31,829 nt of DNA from an uncultured Flavobacteriaceae bacterium (GTDB taxonomy: Bacteria; Bacteroidota; Bacteroidia; Flavobacteriales; Flavobacteriaceae), in assembly GCA_913044085.1 (NCBI GenBank), contig CAJWNW010000004.1, positions 1 through 31,829 on the forward strand. Direction: 5' to 3'. A model generated the notes under the pieces. The model searched no databases, was not told where the DNA came from, and worked only from the letters and a program-made list of their open reading frames with translations. Each line of letters begins with the position of its first letter. Positions within the stretch are counted from its first letter, which is position 1. Both the position numbers and the translations under genes were made by a program. Positions 15,347-23,532 of this stretch are shown piece by piece.

Positions 15347-16168
15347 ATGATAAAAAAAGTCGCCATACAAGGAGTAAAAGGATCATTTCATCACTTGGTT
15401 ACGCAAAATTATTTTGCAACTGCAGTTGAAATAGAACCCTTTCTTACTTTTAAAGAAGCCGTGAACGCTCTCACTGAGAAAAAAGTAGAGGCTGCTGTAA
15501 TGGCTCTTGAAAACTCTATTGCTGGCTCCATCATACCAAATTACGCCTTGATAGACAACAATGCCCTGCACATTACTGGTGAATATTATTTGGATGTACA
15601 ACACAATTTAATGGCACTTCCTGGGCAAAGCATCGCCGACATCAAAGAAGTCTGTTCCCATCCTATGGCTCTTTTGCAATGCCAAGCATTTTTTGATCAA
15701 TATTCTCACATTAAATTGGTTGAAGACAGCGATACGGCTGAGGTGGCAGAAAGAATTAACAAACACCAATTGAAAGGAATCGCTGCCATTGCAAGTTCAG
15801 CGGCAGCCGAAATTTTTAAGCTTCAAATTTTAGCTAATAACATACAAACCATTCAAAGTAATGAAACACGGTTTGTGATTTTAGAACGGCAGCCTCATCC
15901 AACTTCAACTATTAACAAAGCATCTTTGAAGTTTTTGTTAGACCACAAACGTGGCAGCTTGGCTGCGATGCTAAATGTCATGAGCGATTGCAATTTAAAC
16001 CTAACCAAGATTCAATCCCTTCCTAAAATTGACACCCCTTGGAAATATGCATTTTTTGTTGATGTCACTTTTGATACTGAAGAAAATTATGAAAAGGCAA
16101 AGGCCTTAATGAACATCATGGCCGAAGAATTTAAGGTTCTTGGAACCTATAAAAACGCAAAAAAATGA
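15347..16168 (+). CDS. pheA: Prephenate dehydratase
   Basis: 273 residues. It converts prephenate to phenylpyruvate for phenylalanine synthesis. The catalytic domain (about 1-180) shows AIQGVKGSFHHLV, AAVMALENSIAGSI, and the conserved TRF in NETRFVIL near 178. The C-terminal part (about 188-265) is an ACT domain for allosteric control, with HKRGSLAAMLNVM and LNLTKIQSLP. The usual phenylalanine-binding ESRP motif appears here as IQSLP, so effector binding may differ. There is no chorismate mutase domain in this protein; that activity lies on the DAHP synthase at the end of the operon. The ATG immediately follows the attenuator T-tract. The stop overlaps the next start by 4 bases. Confidence 0.95.
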   Translation: MIKKVAIQGVKGSFHHLVTQNYFATAVEIEPFLTFKEAVNALTEKKVEAAVMALENSIAGSIIPNYALIDNNALHITGEYYLDVQHNLMALPGQSIADIKEVCSHPMALLQCQAFFDQYSHIKLVEDSDTAEVAERINKHQLKGIAAIASSAAAEIFKLQILANNIQTIQSNETRFVILERQPHPTSTINKASLKFLLDHKRGSLAAMLNVMSDCNLNLTKIQSLPKIDTPWKYAFFVDVTFDTEENYEKAKALMNIMAEEFKVLGTYKNAKK

Positions 16169-17310
16169 CGGCAGTTGCAAAGCGATTACACACCGTTGAG
16201 GAATATTATTTTTCAAAGAAATTAAAGGCTGTTCGTGCACTTATTTCTGAAGGCGCTCCAGTTATTAATCTTGGGATTGGAAGCCCTGATTTACCTCCTC
16301 AGCCCAGAGTTGTAGAAGCCTTAAAAAATAGTATGATAGATCCCAACGCACATAAATACCAGAGCTATCAAGGACTGCCAGAACTCAGAAATGCCATTTC
16401 TAATTTTTACAAAAATAACTACGGGATTTCTTTAAACCCAGAAAAAGAAATACTGCCACTTATGGGAAGTAAAGAAGGGATCATGCACATTTCAATGGCC
16501 TATCTTAACGAGGGAGATGCCGTTTTAATTCCAAACCCTGGCTACCCAACCTACAACGCAGTTACTAAATTGATGTGTGCAAAGACTATGTTTTATGATT
16601 TAAACGCCGAAAGTCAATGGCAACCCAATATTGCAAAACTAGAAGCTTTGGACCTGTCCAATGTGAAGCTTATGTGGGTCAATTATCCACACATGCCCAC
16701 TGGGACCCTCGGCGATACTAACCGTTTGGAAGCCTTAATTCAATTTGCCACCAGGCATGAGATCTTATTGATTAATGACAATCCTTACAGTTTTATTTTG
16801 AATGACAATCCTCAAAGTATTTTTAATTACCAAGGCGCCAAAGCATGTTGTTTAGAGCTTAATTCTTTGAGTAAAAGCTTTAATATGGCTGGCTGGCGCG
16901 TAGGAATGCTATCTGGAGCAGCCCATCACATTAAAAATGTTTTAAAGGTCAAAAGCAACATGGATTCAGGTATGTTCTATGGTGTTCAAAAAGGGGCGAT
17001 TGAAGCATTAAATACATCCAATGATTGGTTTGATAATTTGAATTCAACTTATAAAAAGCGCCGCAATTTGGTTTGGAAATTGGCCTCTCAGCTGGGCTGT
17101 ACATATGATAAAAATACCACAGGGATGTTTGTATGGGCTAAATTGCCAAACGCTTTAGATTCAGAAGAATTTATAGACAATTTACTGCTTGAAAAACATA
17201 TTTTTATTGCCCCAGGAACAATTTTCGGTTCCAATGGAAAAGGTTATGTTCGTTTTTCATTGTGTGCTGATGAAAATGCGATTAACGAAGCTATAATACG
17301 TACCAAATGA
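16165..17310 (+). CDS. Class I/II PLP-dependent aminotransferase of the aromatic operon
   Basis: 381 residues, fold-type I aminotransferase. The PLP-binding lysine is in SLNSLSKSFNMAGWRVG-like context (LNSLSKSFNMAGWRVGML). Other landmarks are INLGIGSPDLPPQPRV, KYQSYQGLPELRNAI, IPNPGYPTYNAV, NYPHMPTGT (usually NYPNNPTG) and INDNPYSFI. Overlaps of 4 bases with pheA and with tyrA (ATGA junctions) place it firmly between the two branch enzymes. It most likely transaminates phenylpyruvate and 4-hydroxyphenylpyruvate, or prephenate itself. Sequence alone does not decide between aromatic and prephenate aminotransferase. Aspartate or LL-diaminopimelate aminotransferase activity is a less likely alternative. 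Confidence 0.9.
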   Translation: MTAVAKRLHTVEEYYFSKKLKAVRALISEGAPVINLGIGSPDLPPQPRVVEALKNSMIDPNAHKYQSYQGLPELRNAISNFYKNNYGISLNPEKEILPLMGSKEGIMHISMAYLNEGDAVLIPNPGYPTYNAVTKLMCAKTMFYDLNAESQWQPNIAKLEALDLSNVKLMWVNYPHMPTGTLGDTNRLEALIQFATRHEILLINDNPYSFILNDNPQSIFNYQGAKACCLELNSLSKSFNMAGWRVGMLSGAAHHIKNVLKVKSNMDSGMFYGVQKGAIEALNTSNDWFDNLNSTYKKRRNLVWKLASQLGCTYDKNTTGMFVWAKLPNALDSEEFIDNLLLEKHIFIAPGTIFGSNGKGYVRFSLCADENAINEAIIRTK

Positions 17311-18158
17311 AGAATATTAGCATAATAGGAGTTGGACTTATTGGCGGTAGTTTCGCGTTGAATCTAAGGGCCCTTTATAAGGACGCATTTATTCAAGGAA
17401 TAGATCAGAATGACGCCCATATAGCCGAAGCCATTGATTTGGGATTAATTGATAAAAAAGGGAATCTAGAGTCTATCGGTCAGTCCGATTTGGTGGTACT
17501 CGCCACACCTGTAAATGCCGCTTTAAAATTATTACCCAATATTCTAGACAGACTATCTCCAAAGGCTTTGGCCGTAGACATGGGATCGACCAAATCTACC
17601 ATATGTCAGGCTGTTGATGGACATCCAAAACGCGCTCAATTTTTAGCCAATCACCCCATTGCTGGAACCGAGTTTTCGGGTCCCTCCGCTGCCCACTTGA
17701 GCTTGTTTAAAAACAAAACCAATATTATTTGTGACATTGAAAAAACGAATCCAGAGTTGTCAAAACCCGTTCTTAAAATTTTTGAAGCCATGGGGATGAA
17801 CATACGTTATATGAACTCCAAGGCACATGATAAGCACATTGCCTATGTCTCCCACTTGTCTCACATCAGCTCCTTTATGTTGGGAAAAACCGTCATAGAG
17901 AAAGAAAAAAACGAGCGCAATATTTTTGACATGGCAGGCAGTGGTTTTGAATCGACTGTGCGATTGGCCAAAAGTTCACCAGAAATGTGGGCCCCTATTT
18001 TCGAGCAAAACAAGGCCAATGTCATTGAAACCTTAGAGGAGTACATTCAAAATTTAAATCATTTTAAAGCCCTAATGGAATCTGATGACTTCGAAGCCAT
18101 TCGAAGTGAAATGGAAAACACAAATTATATAAAAACAATTTTAAAAGGAATCTCTTAA
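17307..18158 (+). CDS. tyrA: Prephenate dehydrogenase
   Basis: 283 residues. It oxidises prephenate to 4-hydroxyphenylpyruvate for tyrosine synthesis. The N-terminal nucleotide-binding motif GVGLIGGS (8-15) is followed by an acidic residue in QGIDQND, which favours NAD+ over NADP+. Substrate-site blocks are AVDMGSTKS, NHPIAGTEFSGPSAAH and HIAYVSHLSHISSFML. There is no fused chorismate mutase or ACT domain, so it is a short monofunctional form, and Tyr control may act elsewhere (attenuator or DAHP synthase). The start overlaps the aminotransferase stop by 4 bases. The next gene follows after 13 bases. Confidence 0.95.
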   Translation: MKNISIIGVGLIGGSFALNLRALYKDAFIQGIDQNDAHIAEAIDLGLIDKKGNLESIGQSDLVVLATPVNAALKLLPNILDRLSPKALAVDMGSTKSTICQAVDGHPKRAQFLANHPIAGTEFSGPSAAHLSLFKNKTNIICDIEKTNPELSKPVLKIFEAMGMNIRYMNSKAHDKHIAYVSHLSHISSFMLGKTVIEKEKNERNIFDMAGSGFESTVRLAKSSPEMWAPIFEQNKANVIETLEEYIQNLNHFKALMESDDFEAIRSEMENTNYIKTILKGIS

Positions 18159-18171
18159 GAACCAATAAATA

Positions 18172-19254
18172 ATGAAGAACAACAAACAACTAAGAACATG
18201 GTTGGACGATATGCAACTGGAGCATCCACTTGTTATTGCAGGGCCATGTAGTGCAGAAACCGAAGCACAGGTGTTAAAAATCGCACATGAATTAAAAGAT
18301 TCTGATGTCAATTATTACCGTGCAGGGATATGGAAGCCGCGAACCCGTCCAGGCAATTTTGAGGGGGTCGGTGCTCTAGGGCTCAAATGGCTTCAAAAAG
18401 TAAAGGCCGAAACCGGTTTAAAAACAGCGACAGAGGTGGCCAATAGAGCCCATGTCGAATTGGCTTTGGAGCGCGACATCGATTTGCTTTGGATTGGTGC
18501 CCGGTCGACGGTGAGCCCTTTCATTGTTCAAGAGATAGCCGATGCTTTACAGGGGACGGATAAAATTGTCCTCATTAAAAACCCAGTCAATCCAGATCTG
18601 GCGCTTTGGTTGGGAGCTGTCGAGCGTTTAAAGTCTGCAAACATCCAAAATTTGGGTGTCATTCACCGCGGATTTTCGACTTATGGAAAATCTAAATACA
18701 GAAACAATCCTGAATGGCAATTGGCCATTGAGCTGCAAACAAAATTCCCAGATTTACCACTCATCAACGACCCTTCTCACATTACCGGAAGGCGGGACAT
18801 GGTTTTTGATGTCAGCCAAACTGCTTTGGATTTAAATTTTGACGGCTTGATGATTGAAACACATACCGATCCAGACAATGCCTGGAGTGATGCTGCTCAG
18901 CAAATTACTCCTGAAACATTGATTCAGTATACCAAAGATCTGAAAATTAGAAAGGAAAGTATCACCGAAGCCGATTACACCAAAGAACTTCAGAAGTTAC
19001 GGGCTCAAATTGATGTGGCCGACAATCAATTGTTGGAAAACCTAGGGAAGCGAATGCATGTTGCGGAGGCCATTGGACGACTCAAAAAAGAGAAAAACGT
19101 GGCAGTACTCCAGAGCAAGCGTTGGAATGAAATTTTAGGAAAAATGGTGTTAGAAGGTGAGCAGCACAACTTAAGTGAAGAATTTATTTTAAAACTTTTT
19201 AAAGCCATTCATCAAGAGTCTATCAACCATCAAAAACAAATTTTGAATGGATAA
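18172..19254 (+). CDS. Bifunctional 3-deoxy-7-phosphoheptulonate synthase / chorismate mutase (type II)
   Basis: 360 residues. The N-domain (about 1-260) is a type I-beta DAHP synthase, condensing phosphoenolpyruvate and erythrose 4-phosphate: HPLVIAGPCSAETEAQV, YRAGIWKPRTRPGNF, IGARSTVSPFIVQEIAD, LIKNPVNPDLALWLGA, NDPSHITGRRD and DGLMIETHTDPDNAWSDA. The C-domain (about 265-355) is an AroQ-type chorismate mutase: LRAQIDVADNQLLENLGKRM and VAEAIGRLKKEKN. This synthase-then-mutase order is the Bacteroidota arrangement studied in Porphyromonas and Prevotella, where prephenate acts as inhibitor. It supplies both the pathway entry and the chorismate-to-prephenate step used by the two upstream enzymes. 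It is last in the operon and is closed by a terminator directly after its stop codon. Confidence 0.95.
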   Translation: MKNNKQLRTWLDDMQLEHPLVIAGPCSAETEAQVLKIAHELKDSDVNYYRAGIWKPRTRPGNFEGVGALGLKWLQKVKAETGLKTATEVANRAHVELALERDIDLLWIGARSTVSPFIVQEIADALQGTDKIVLIKNPVNPDLALWLGAVERLKSANIQNLGVIHRGFSTYGKSKYRNNPEWQLAIELQTKFPDLPLINDPSHITGRRDMVFDVSQTALDLNFDGLMIETHTDPDNAWSDAAQQITPETLIQYTKDLKIRKESITEADYTKELQKLRAQIDVADNQLLENLGKRMHVAEAIGRLKKEKNVAVLQSKRWNEILGKMVLEGEQHNLSEEFILKLFKAIHQESINHQKQILNG

Positions 19255-19261
19255 AAAAAAG

Positions 19262-19285
19262 GCTCGTTAATACGAGCTTTTTTTT
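19262..19285 (+). terminator. Terminator of the aromatic operon
   Basis: GCTCGT (19262-19267) and ACGAGC (19272-19277) form a 6-bp stem with a TAAT loop and a T8 tract (19278-19285). An A-run right after the stop codon at 19252-19254 extends the stem. It separates the aromatic operon from rsgA. Confidence 0.88.
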
Positions 19286-19354
19286 ATACAATTGGCTTAA
19301 AAAATAGAGTGAAAAGAAATTTGTTTCTTTGTTTTTTGATTCGCATCATTAAAT

Positions 19355-20305
19355 ATGACAGGAACGGTTTATAAATCCACGGGGAGTTGGTATACTATAA
19401 AGGCCTTTGATGACACTTTCTTTGAGTGTCGCATCAAGGGTAAATTTCGCATACAAGGTATTAAAAGCACCAATCCTATTGCGGTTGGGGATGTTGTCGA
19501 TTTTGACTTAGAAACAAGCAATAATATTAAAACCGGTGTCATCACCAACATCCACAATCGAAAAAATTATATTGTTAGAAAATCGGTCAATCTTTCCAAA
19601 CAAACCCATATAATAGCCAGTAATATAGATCAAGTTTTTTTGCTGATCACCACTGACAACCCGCCGACGTCTACCAGTTTCATCGATCGTTTTTTGGTCA
19701 CGGCTGAAGCCTATGGCATCAAAGCATTTTTACTGTTTAATAAAATAGATCTTTACAACCCCGAGAGTGAAGTTGTTGTTGAAGATTTAATTCAAACCTA
19801 CTCTAAAATAGGATATGATTATTTAAAGATTTCTGCAAAGAAAGGTGCTAATTTAAATTCGCTTAAGGCTATAATGAAAGACAAAACCAATATGTTTTCA
19901 GGCCATTCTGGGGTTGGAAAATCAACTTTGGTCAATGCCATTGAACCTGCCCTAAATTTAAAAACAAAAGCCATTTCAGAAATGCACCAACAAGGCCAAC
20001 ACACCACTACTTTTGCTGAAATGTTTGATTTGAGTTTTGGGGCTCATATCATCGATACCCCAGGCATCAAAGGCTTTGGTGTGGTCGATATGGATTCCGC
20101 AGAACTAGATCAGTACTTTCCTGAAATGTTTGTCATTAAATCTGATTGTAAGTTTCACAATTGTCAACACCTGCACGAACCTCAGTGCGCAGTAAAAGCG
20201 GCTGTGGATGCGGGCCTCATTGCCGCATCACGCTACAAATCGTATTTGCAAATTCTTGAAGGCGAAGATGCGAACTACCGAACCGATTCATACGATTCAC
20301 AATGA
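19355..20305 (+). CDS. rsgA: Ribosome small subunit-dependent GTPase A
   Basis: 316 residues. It acts in late 30S subunit maturation. The OB-fold N-domain (about 1-70) is followed by a circularly permuted GTPase in which the G4 motif NKID (129-132) and G5 SAKKG (160-164) precede the P-loop GHSGVGKST (183-191) and G3 DTPG (234-237). That order is diagnostic. The C-terminal zinc site is C265, C270, H272 and C278. It has its own start region after the aromatic-operon terminator, though no exact TAnnTTTG box is visible there. Its stop overlaps the dtd start by 4 bases. Confidence 0.97.
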   Translation: MTGTVYKSTGSWYTIKAFDDTFFECRIKGKFRIQGIKSTNPIAVGDVVDFDLETSNNIKTGVITNIHNRKNYIVRKSVNLSKQTHIIASNIDQVFLLITTDNPPTSTSFIDRFLVTAEAYGIKAFLLFNKIDLYNPESEVVVEDLIQTYSKIGYDYLKISAKKGANLNSLKAIMKDKTNMFSGHSGVGKSTLVNAIEPALNLKTKAISEMHQQGQHTTTFAEMFDLSFGAHIIDTPGIKGFGVVDMDSAELDQYFPEMFVIKSDCKFHNCQHLHEPQCAVKAAVDAGLIAASRYKSYLQILEGEDANYRTDSYDSQ

Positions 20306-20754
20306 GAGCAGTCATTCAAAGAGTTTCAGAAGCCAGTGTCGCTGTCGATCAGAAGATTGAAGGTGAAATCGCTGAAGGCTTATTGATATTTCTAGGAATC
20401 GTTCCTGAAGACACTTCGGAAGACCTTGAATGGCTGAGTAAAAAAATTGTAAATCTTAGAATATTTGACGATAACAGGGGGGTAATGAATCTATCCTTAA
20501 AGGAACAAAATGGTGCCGCTCTGGTCATAAGCCAGTTTACCTTGCATGCCCAGACCAAAAAAGGAAATCGCCCGAGCTATATAAAAGCCGCACGACCAGA
20601 TATCGCAATCCCACTTTATCAGCAGTTTATAATGCAATTAGAAAATGATTTAGGAAAAGAAATTCAAACGGGAATTTTTGGCGCAAATATGCAAGTTTCG
20701 CTTCTAAATGATGGACCTGTTACTCTAATAATTGACAGTAAAAACCGTGAATAA
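20302..20754 (+). CDS. dtd: D-aminoacyl-tRNA deacylase
   Basis: 150 residues, the family length. It hydrolyses D-amino acids, and glycine mischarged on tRNA-Ala, from tRNA. The two signature motifs are present: SQFTLHA, which carries the catalytic region, and the Gly-cisPro motif in NDGPVTLIID near the C-terminus. It begins MRAVIQRVSEASVAVD, the typical start. The ATG overlaps the rsgA stop, so the two are translationally coupled. There is no sign of truncation. Confidence 0.97.
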   Translation: MRAVIQRVSEASVAVDQKIEGEIAEGLLIFLGIVPEDTSEDLEWLSKKIVNLRIFDDNRGVMNLSLKEQNGAALVISQFTLHAQTKKGNRPSYIKAARPDIAIPLYQQFIMQLENDLGKEIQTGIFGANMQVSLLNDGPVTLIIDSKNRE

Positions 20755-20770
20755 TTTTAGAGGTTTTTAT

Positions 20771-20800
20771 TTGAAATCAGAGCCACAATACTTAATTTAG
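20771..20800 (+). promoter_or_regulatory. Possible promoter for the MazG-like gene and aroA
   Basis: A TTG at 20771-20773 is followed after 19 bases by TAATTTAG (20793-20800), one mismatch from TAnnTTTG. Spacing fits the flavobacterial TTG-N17-23-TAnnTTTG pattern. The start codon is 19 bases downstream. Read-through from dtd is equally possible. Confidence 0.4.
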
Positions 20801-20818
20801 TAAAAGGTAAAATTAAGA

Positions 20819-21148
20819 ATGATGAACATTCAAAATGCACAAAAAATTGTAGACCAATGGATAAAAACCCACGGGGTCCGCTATTTTAATGAATTGACCA
20901 ATATGGCCCAGCTTACAGAAGAAGTCGGTGAGGTTGCTCGAATCATTGCCCGCCGCTACGGTGAACAAAGCGAAAAAGAGTCCGATAAAAGCAAAGATTT
21001 AGGAGAGGAGTTGGCAGATGTTCTTTTCGTAGTTTTGTGTTTGGCTAACCAAACTGGGGTAGACTTACAGGCGGCTTTTGATGCTAAATTAGAACTAAAA
21101 ACCAAACGCGATCACGATCGTCACCACGCCAATAACAAGTTAAAATAA
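20819..21148 (+). CDS. MazG-like nucleotide pyrophosphohydrolase
   Basis: 109 residues, a single-domain MazG-type all-alpha NTP pyrophosphohydrolase. The metal-binding signature is split as LTEEVGEVARI (about 31-41) and DLGEELADVLFVVLC (about 60-74), giving the EExxE and ExxD acidic pairs. Members cleave non-canonical or excess nucleoside triphosphates to monophosphates; the substrate here is not readable. Two adjacent ATGs (20819 and 20822) are both possible starts. It lies 2 bases upstream of aroA, so the two are cotranscribed, but a functional link to the shikimate pathway is not evident. Confidence 0.9.
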   Translation: MMNIQNAQKIVDQWIKTHGVRYFNELTNMAQLTEEVGEVARIIARRYGEQSEKESDKSKDLGEELADVLFVVLCLANQTGVDLQAAFDAKLELKTKRDHDRHHANNKLK

Positions 21149-21150
21149 CT

Positions 21151-22371
21151 GTGCAAATTTTTTTAAAAAAGTCAAAGATAAATGCCTTTTCAGTACTTAA
21201 AATTACAGGCTCTAAAAGTGAATCTAACAGAGTTTTGCTTTTACAAGCACTTTATAGTGGGCTAAAAATAAATAATTTATCAAATTCTGACGACAGCCAA
21301 TTAATGCAAAAAGCAATTGCGTCTCAATCCTCAGTGGTAGACATTCACCACGCTGGGACAGCCATGCGTTTCCTTACAGCTTACTTTGCAACCCGCGTTG
21401 GAAAAACGACTACCTTGACGGGTTCCAAGCGCATGCAAGAGCGCCCAATTAAAATATTGGTAGACGCCCTTAATTCCTTGGGCGCTTCAATAACCTACAT
21501 AAAAAATGAAGGCTATCCTCCAATTTTGATTGAAGGCAAAAAACTCTCTAACGATAGGGTGTCTCTTAAAGCGAATGTAAGTAGCCAGTATATCTCTGCA
21601 TTGTTGCTCATAGCCCCAACCTTAGATGGTGGCCTGTCTTTACATCTAGAAGGAAAAATAACCTCTATCCCTTATATTAAAATGACTTTGGCGTTGTTAG
21701 AAAATTTGGGGGTACAAACAAGTTTTAAAGGCAATACTATAAAGGTACAGTCTTTTAAAAATGAGGTTTTTAAAACCTTTACTATAGAGTCGGATTGGTC
21801 CTCAGCCTCCTATTTTTACAGTCTGGTTGCCTTGAGCCCCGTTCAGACACAAATTGATCTTACTTTTTATAAGTCTCACAGTCTCCAAGGAGATGCTGTT
21901 TTGAGTGTCATTTACAAACAATTGGGTGTTGAAAGCAAATTTGAGGGTACCACACTTTCCTTAAAGAAAATTGGGACTGCTTTACCCAGGTGTCTAAACT
22001 TGGACTTATCAGATGCCCCTGACATAGCACAAACGATTGCCGTCAGTTGTCTAGGCCTGCAAATACCTTGTGATTTAACAGGTTTACACACCTTAAAAAT
22101 CAAAGAAACAGACCGCTTGGTAGCCCTTCAAAACGAAATTAAAAAATTGGGATCCACTGTGGAAATTACGGACAACAGCTTGTACTTAAATCCTCACACT
22201 GCCCTAAATTCGAAGGTAAACATCGCAACTTACAATGACCACCGTATGGCCATGGCATTCGCTCCGCTTGCGCTGAAAACAGACCTGTATATTGAAGATT
22301 CTGAGGTTGTTTCAAAATCTTATCCCGATTTTTGGAAAAACCTTGAAATGTTAGGTGTTGAAATACATTAA
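21151..22371 (+). CDS. aroA: 3-phosphoshikimate 1-carboxyvinyltransferase (EPSP synthase)
   Basis: 406 residues. It joins shikimate 3-phosphate and phosphoenolpyruvate in the sixth step toward chorismate. The start is GTG at 21151. This is required because the substrate loop ITGSKSESNRVLLL begins near residue 19 and no ATG lies upstream of it in frame. Further motifs are HHAGTAMRFLTAYFA, LTGSKRMQERPI, SSQYISALLLIAP, IKETDRL and YNDHRMAMAFAPLAL. The protein is a little shorter than the 427-residue E. coli enzyme. The presence of LTGSKRMQERPI with Arg and Pro in place is compatible with a normal active site. It is separate from the aromatic operon attenuator. Confidence 0.96.
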   Translation: MQIFLKKSKINAFSVLKITGSKSESNRVLLLQALYSGLKINNLSNSDDSQLMQKAIASQSSVVDIHHAGTAMRFLTAYFATRVGKTTTLTGSKRMQERPIKILVDALNSLGASITYIKNEGYPPILIEGKKLSNDRVSLKANVSSQYISALLLIAPTLDGGLSLHLEGKITSIPYIKMTLALLENLGVQTSFKGNTIKVQSFKNEVFKTFTIESDWSSASYFYSLVALSPVQTQIDLTFYKSHSLQGDAVLSVIYKQLGVESKFEGTTLSLKKIGTALPRCLNLDLSDAPDIAQTIAVSCLGLQIPCDLTGLHTLKIKETDRLVALQNEIKKLGSTVEITDNSLYLNPHTALNSKVNIATYNDHRMAMAFAPLALKTDLYIEDSEVVSKSYPDFWKNLEMLGVEIH

Positions 22372-22393
22372 ATAAAAATAAATCTCCAATTAC

Positions 22394-22425
22394 TTGACAA
22401 CCCCCATGCGGCAATTGTATATTTG
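22394..22425 (+). promoter_or_regulatory. queA promoter, -33 and -7 boxes
   Basis: TTG (22394-22396), a 21-base spacer, then TATATTTG (22418-22425), an exact TAnnTTTG match. This is the best promoter in the window. It places transcription start near 22431, which rules out the in-frame TTG at 22423 as the queA start. Confidence 0.68.
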
Positions 22426-22446
22426 CAACTTGTAAAAAACAAACCT

Positions 22447-23496
22447 ATGAAATTATCCCACTTTAGTTTTGAATTACCCGATGAACTCTTAGCAGAATAT
22501 CCTTCAGAGAATAGAGATGAAGCGCGCTTGATGGTTTTGAATAGAGAAAAACAAACCATAGAGCATAAATACTTTAAAGACCTCATTGATTATTTTGAAG
22601 AAGAAGATGTGATGATTTTAAACAACACAAAAGTATTTCCAGCGCGGTTGTTTGGTAATAAAGAAAAAACCGGTGCGCGTATTGAAGTATTCTTGCTTCG
22701 CGAACTCAATTCAGAACAACGTCTTTGGGATGTGCTGGTAGATCCAGCCCGTAAGATTAGAATTGGGAACAAACTGTATTTTGGTGAAGATGAAAGTTTA
22801 GTAGCTGAAGTCATTGACAACACGACTTCAAGAGGAAGAACTTTACGCTTTTTGTTTGATGGTTCTTATGAAGAGTTTCGCTCCAAATTAAATGAACTTG
22901 GTCAGACCCCACTTCCAAAATATATTAAAAGAGAAGTAGAGCCCGAGGATGAAGACCGTTACCAAACCATATACGCTAAAAACGAAGGGGCTGTTGCCGC
23001 ACCTACTGCCGGACTTCATTTTTCAAAACACCTTTTAAAACGCCTTGAAATCAAGGGCATTGACTTTGCAGAAGTTACCCTGCATGTTGGTTTGGGCACT
23101 TTTAACCCTGTTGAAGTAGAAGATTTATCCAAGCATAAAATGGACAGTGAGGAAATTATTGTTGACAAACAAGCGACACAAACAATCAACAAAGCCTTAG
23201 TTGGAAAGCGTCGAATTTGTGCTGTTGGAACCACAGTAATGCGCTCTATTGAAAGCTCCGTTTCATCCAGTGCAACACTGAATGAATTTTCAGGATGGAC
23301 CAATAAATTCATTTTCCCTCCTTATGAATTTTCAATAGCCAATAGTATGATTACCAATTTTCATACACCAAAGTCGACCCTTTTAATGATGACAGCTGCT
23401 TTTGGAGGCTATGATTTTGTAATGAAAGCCTACGAAGAGGCAGTCAAAGAAAAATACAAATTTTACAGCTATGGCGATGCCATGCTAATTTTATAA
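22447..23496 (+). CDS. queA: S-adenosylmethionine:tRNA ribosyltransferase-isomerase
   Basis: 349 residues from ATG 22447. It transfers the ribosyl part of SAM to 7-aminomethyl-7-deazaguanine in tRNA during queuosine synthesis. Recognisable stretches are MKLSHFSFELPDELLAEYP, LMVLNREKQTIEHK, DVMILNNTKVFPARLFG, PLPKYIKRE, YQTIYAKNEGAVAAPTAGLH, VTLHVGLGTFNPV, CAVGTTVMRSIES and ITNFHTPKSTLLMM. The upstream TTG at 22423 would add eight residues but lies inside the -7 box. The gene ends 6 bases before an intrinsic terminator. Confidence 0.97.
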   Translation: MKLSHFSFELPDELLAEYPSENRDEARLMVLNREKQTIEHKYFKDLIDYFEEEDVMILNNTKVFPARLFGNKEKTGARIEVFLLRELNSEQRLWDVLVDPARKIRIGNKLYFGEDESLVAEVIDNTTSRGRTLRFLFDGSYEEFRSKLNELGQTPLPKYIKREVEPEDEDRYQTIYAKNEGAVAAPTAGLHFSKHLLKRLEIKGIDFAEVTLHVGLGTFNPVEVEDLSKHKMDSEEIIVDKQATQTINKALVGKRRICAVGTTVMRSIESSVSSSATLNEFSGWTNKFIFPPYEFSIANSMITNFHTPKSTLLMMTAAFGGYDFVMKAYEEAVKEKYKFYSYGDAMLIL

Positions 23497-23502
23497 ATAT
23501 AC

Positions 23503-23528
23503 AAAGCCTCTTAGTGAGGCTTTTTTTT
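23503..23528 (+). terminator. Terminator between queA and rlmN
   Basis: AAAGCCTC (23503-23510) and GAGGCTTT (23516-23523) pair perfectly around TTAGT, and the T-run extends to 23528. The T-run ends only four bases before the rlmN GTG, which leaves no space for an rlmN promoter after it. Confidence 0.88.
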
Positions 23529-23532
23529 CATT

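Noticed and set aside
22423..22446. In-frame TTG as an upstream start of queA
   Set aside because: It lies inside the exact -7 promoter box (22418-22425), so it would not be transcribed. The ATG at 22447 gives the normal QueA N-terminus.
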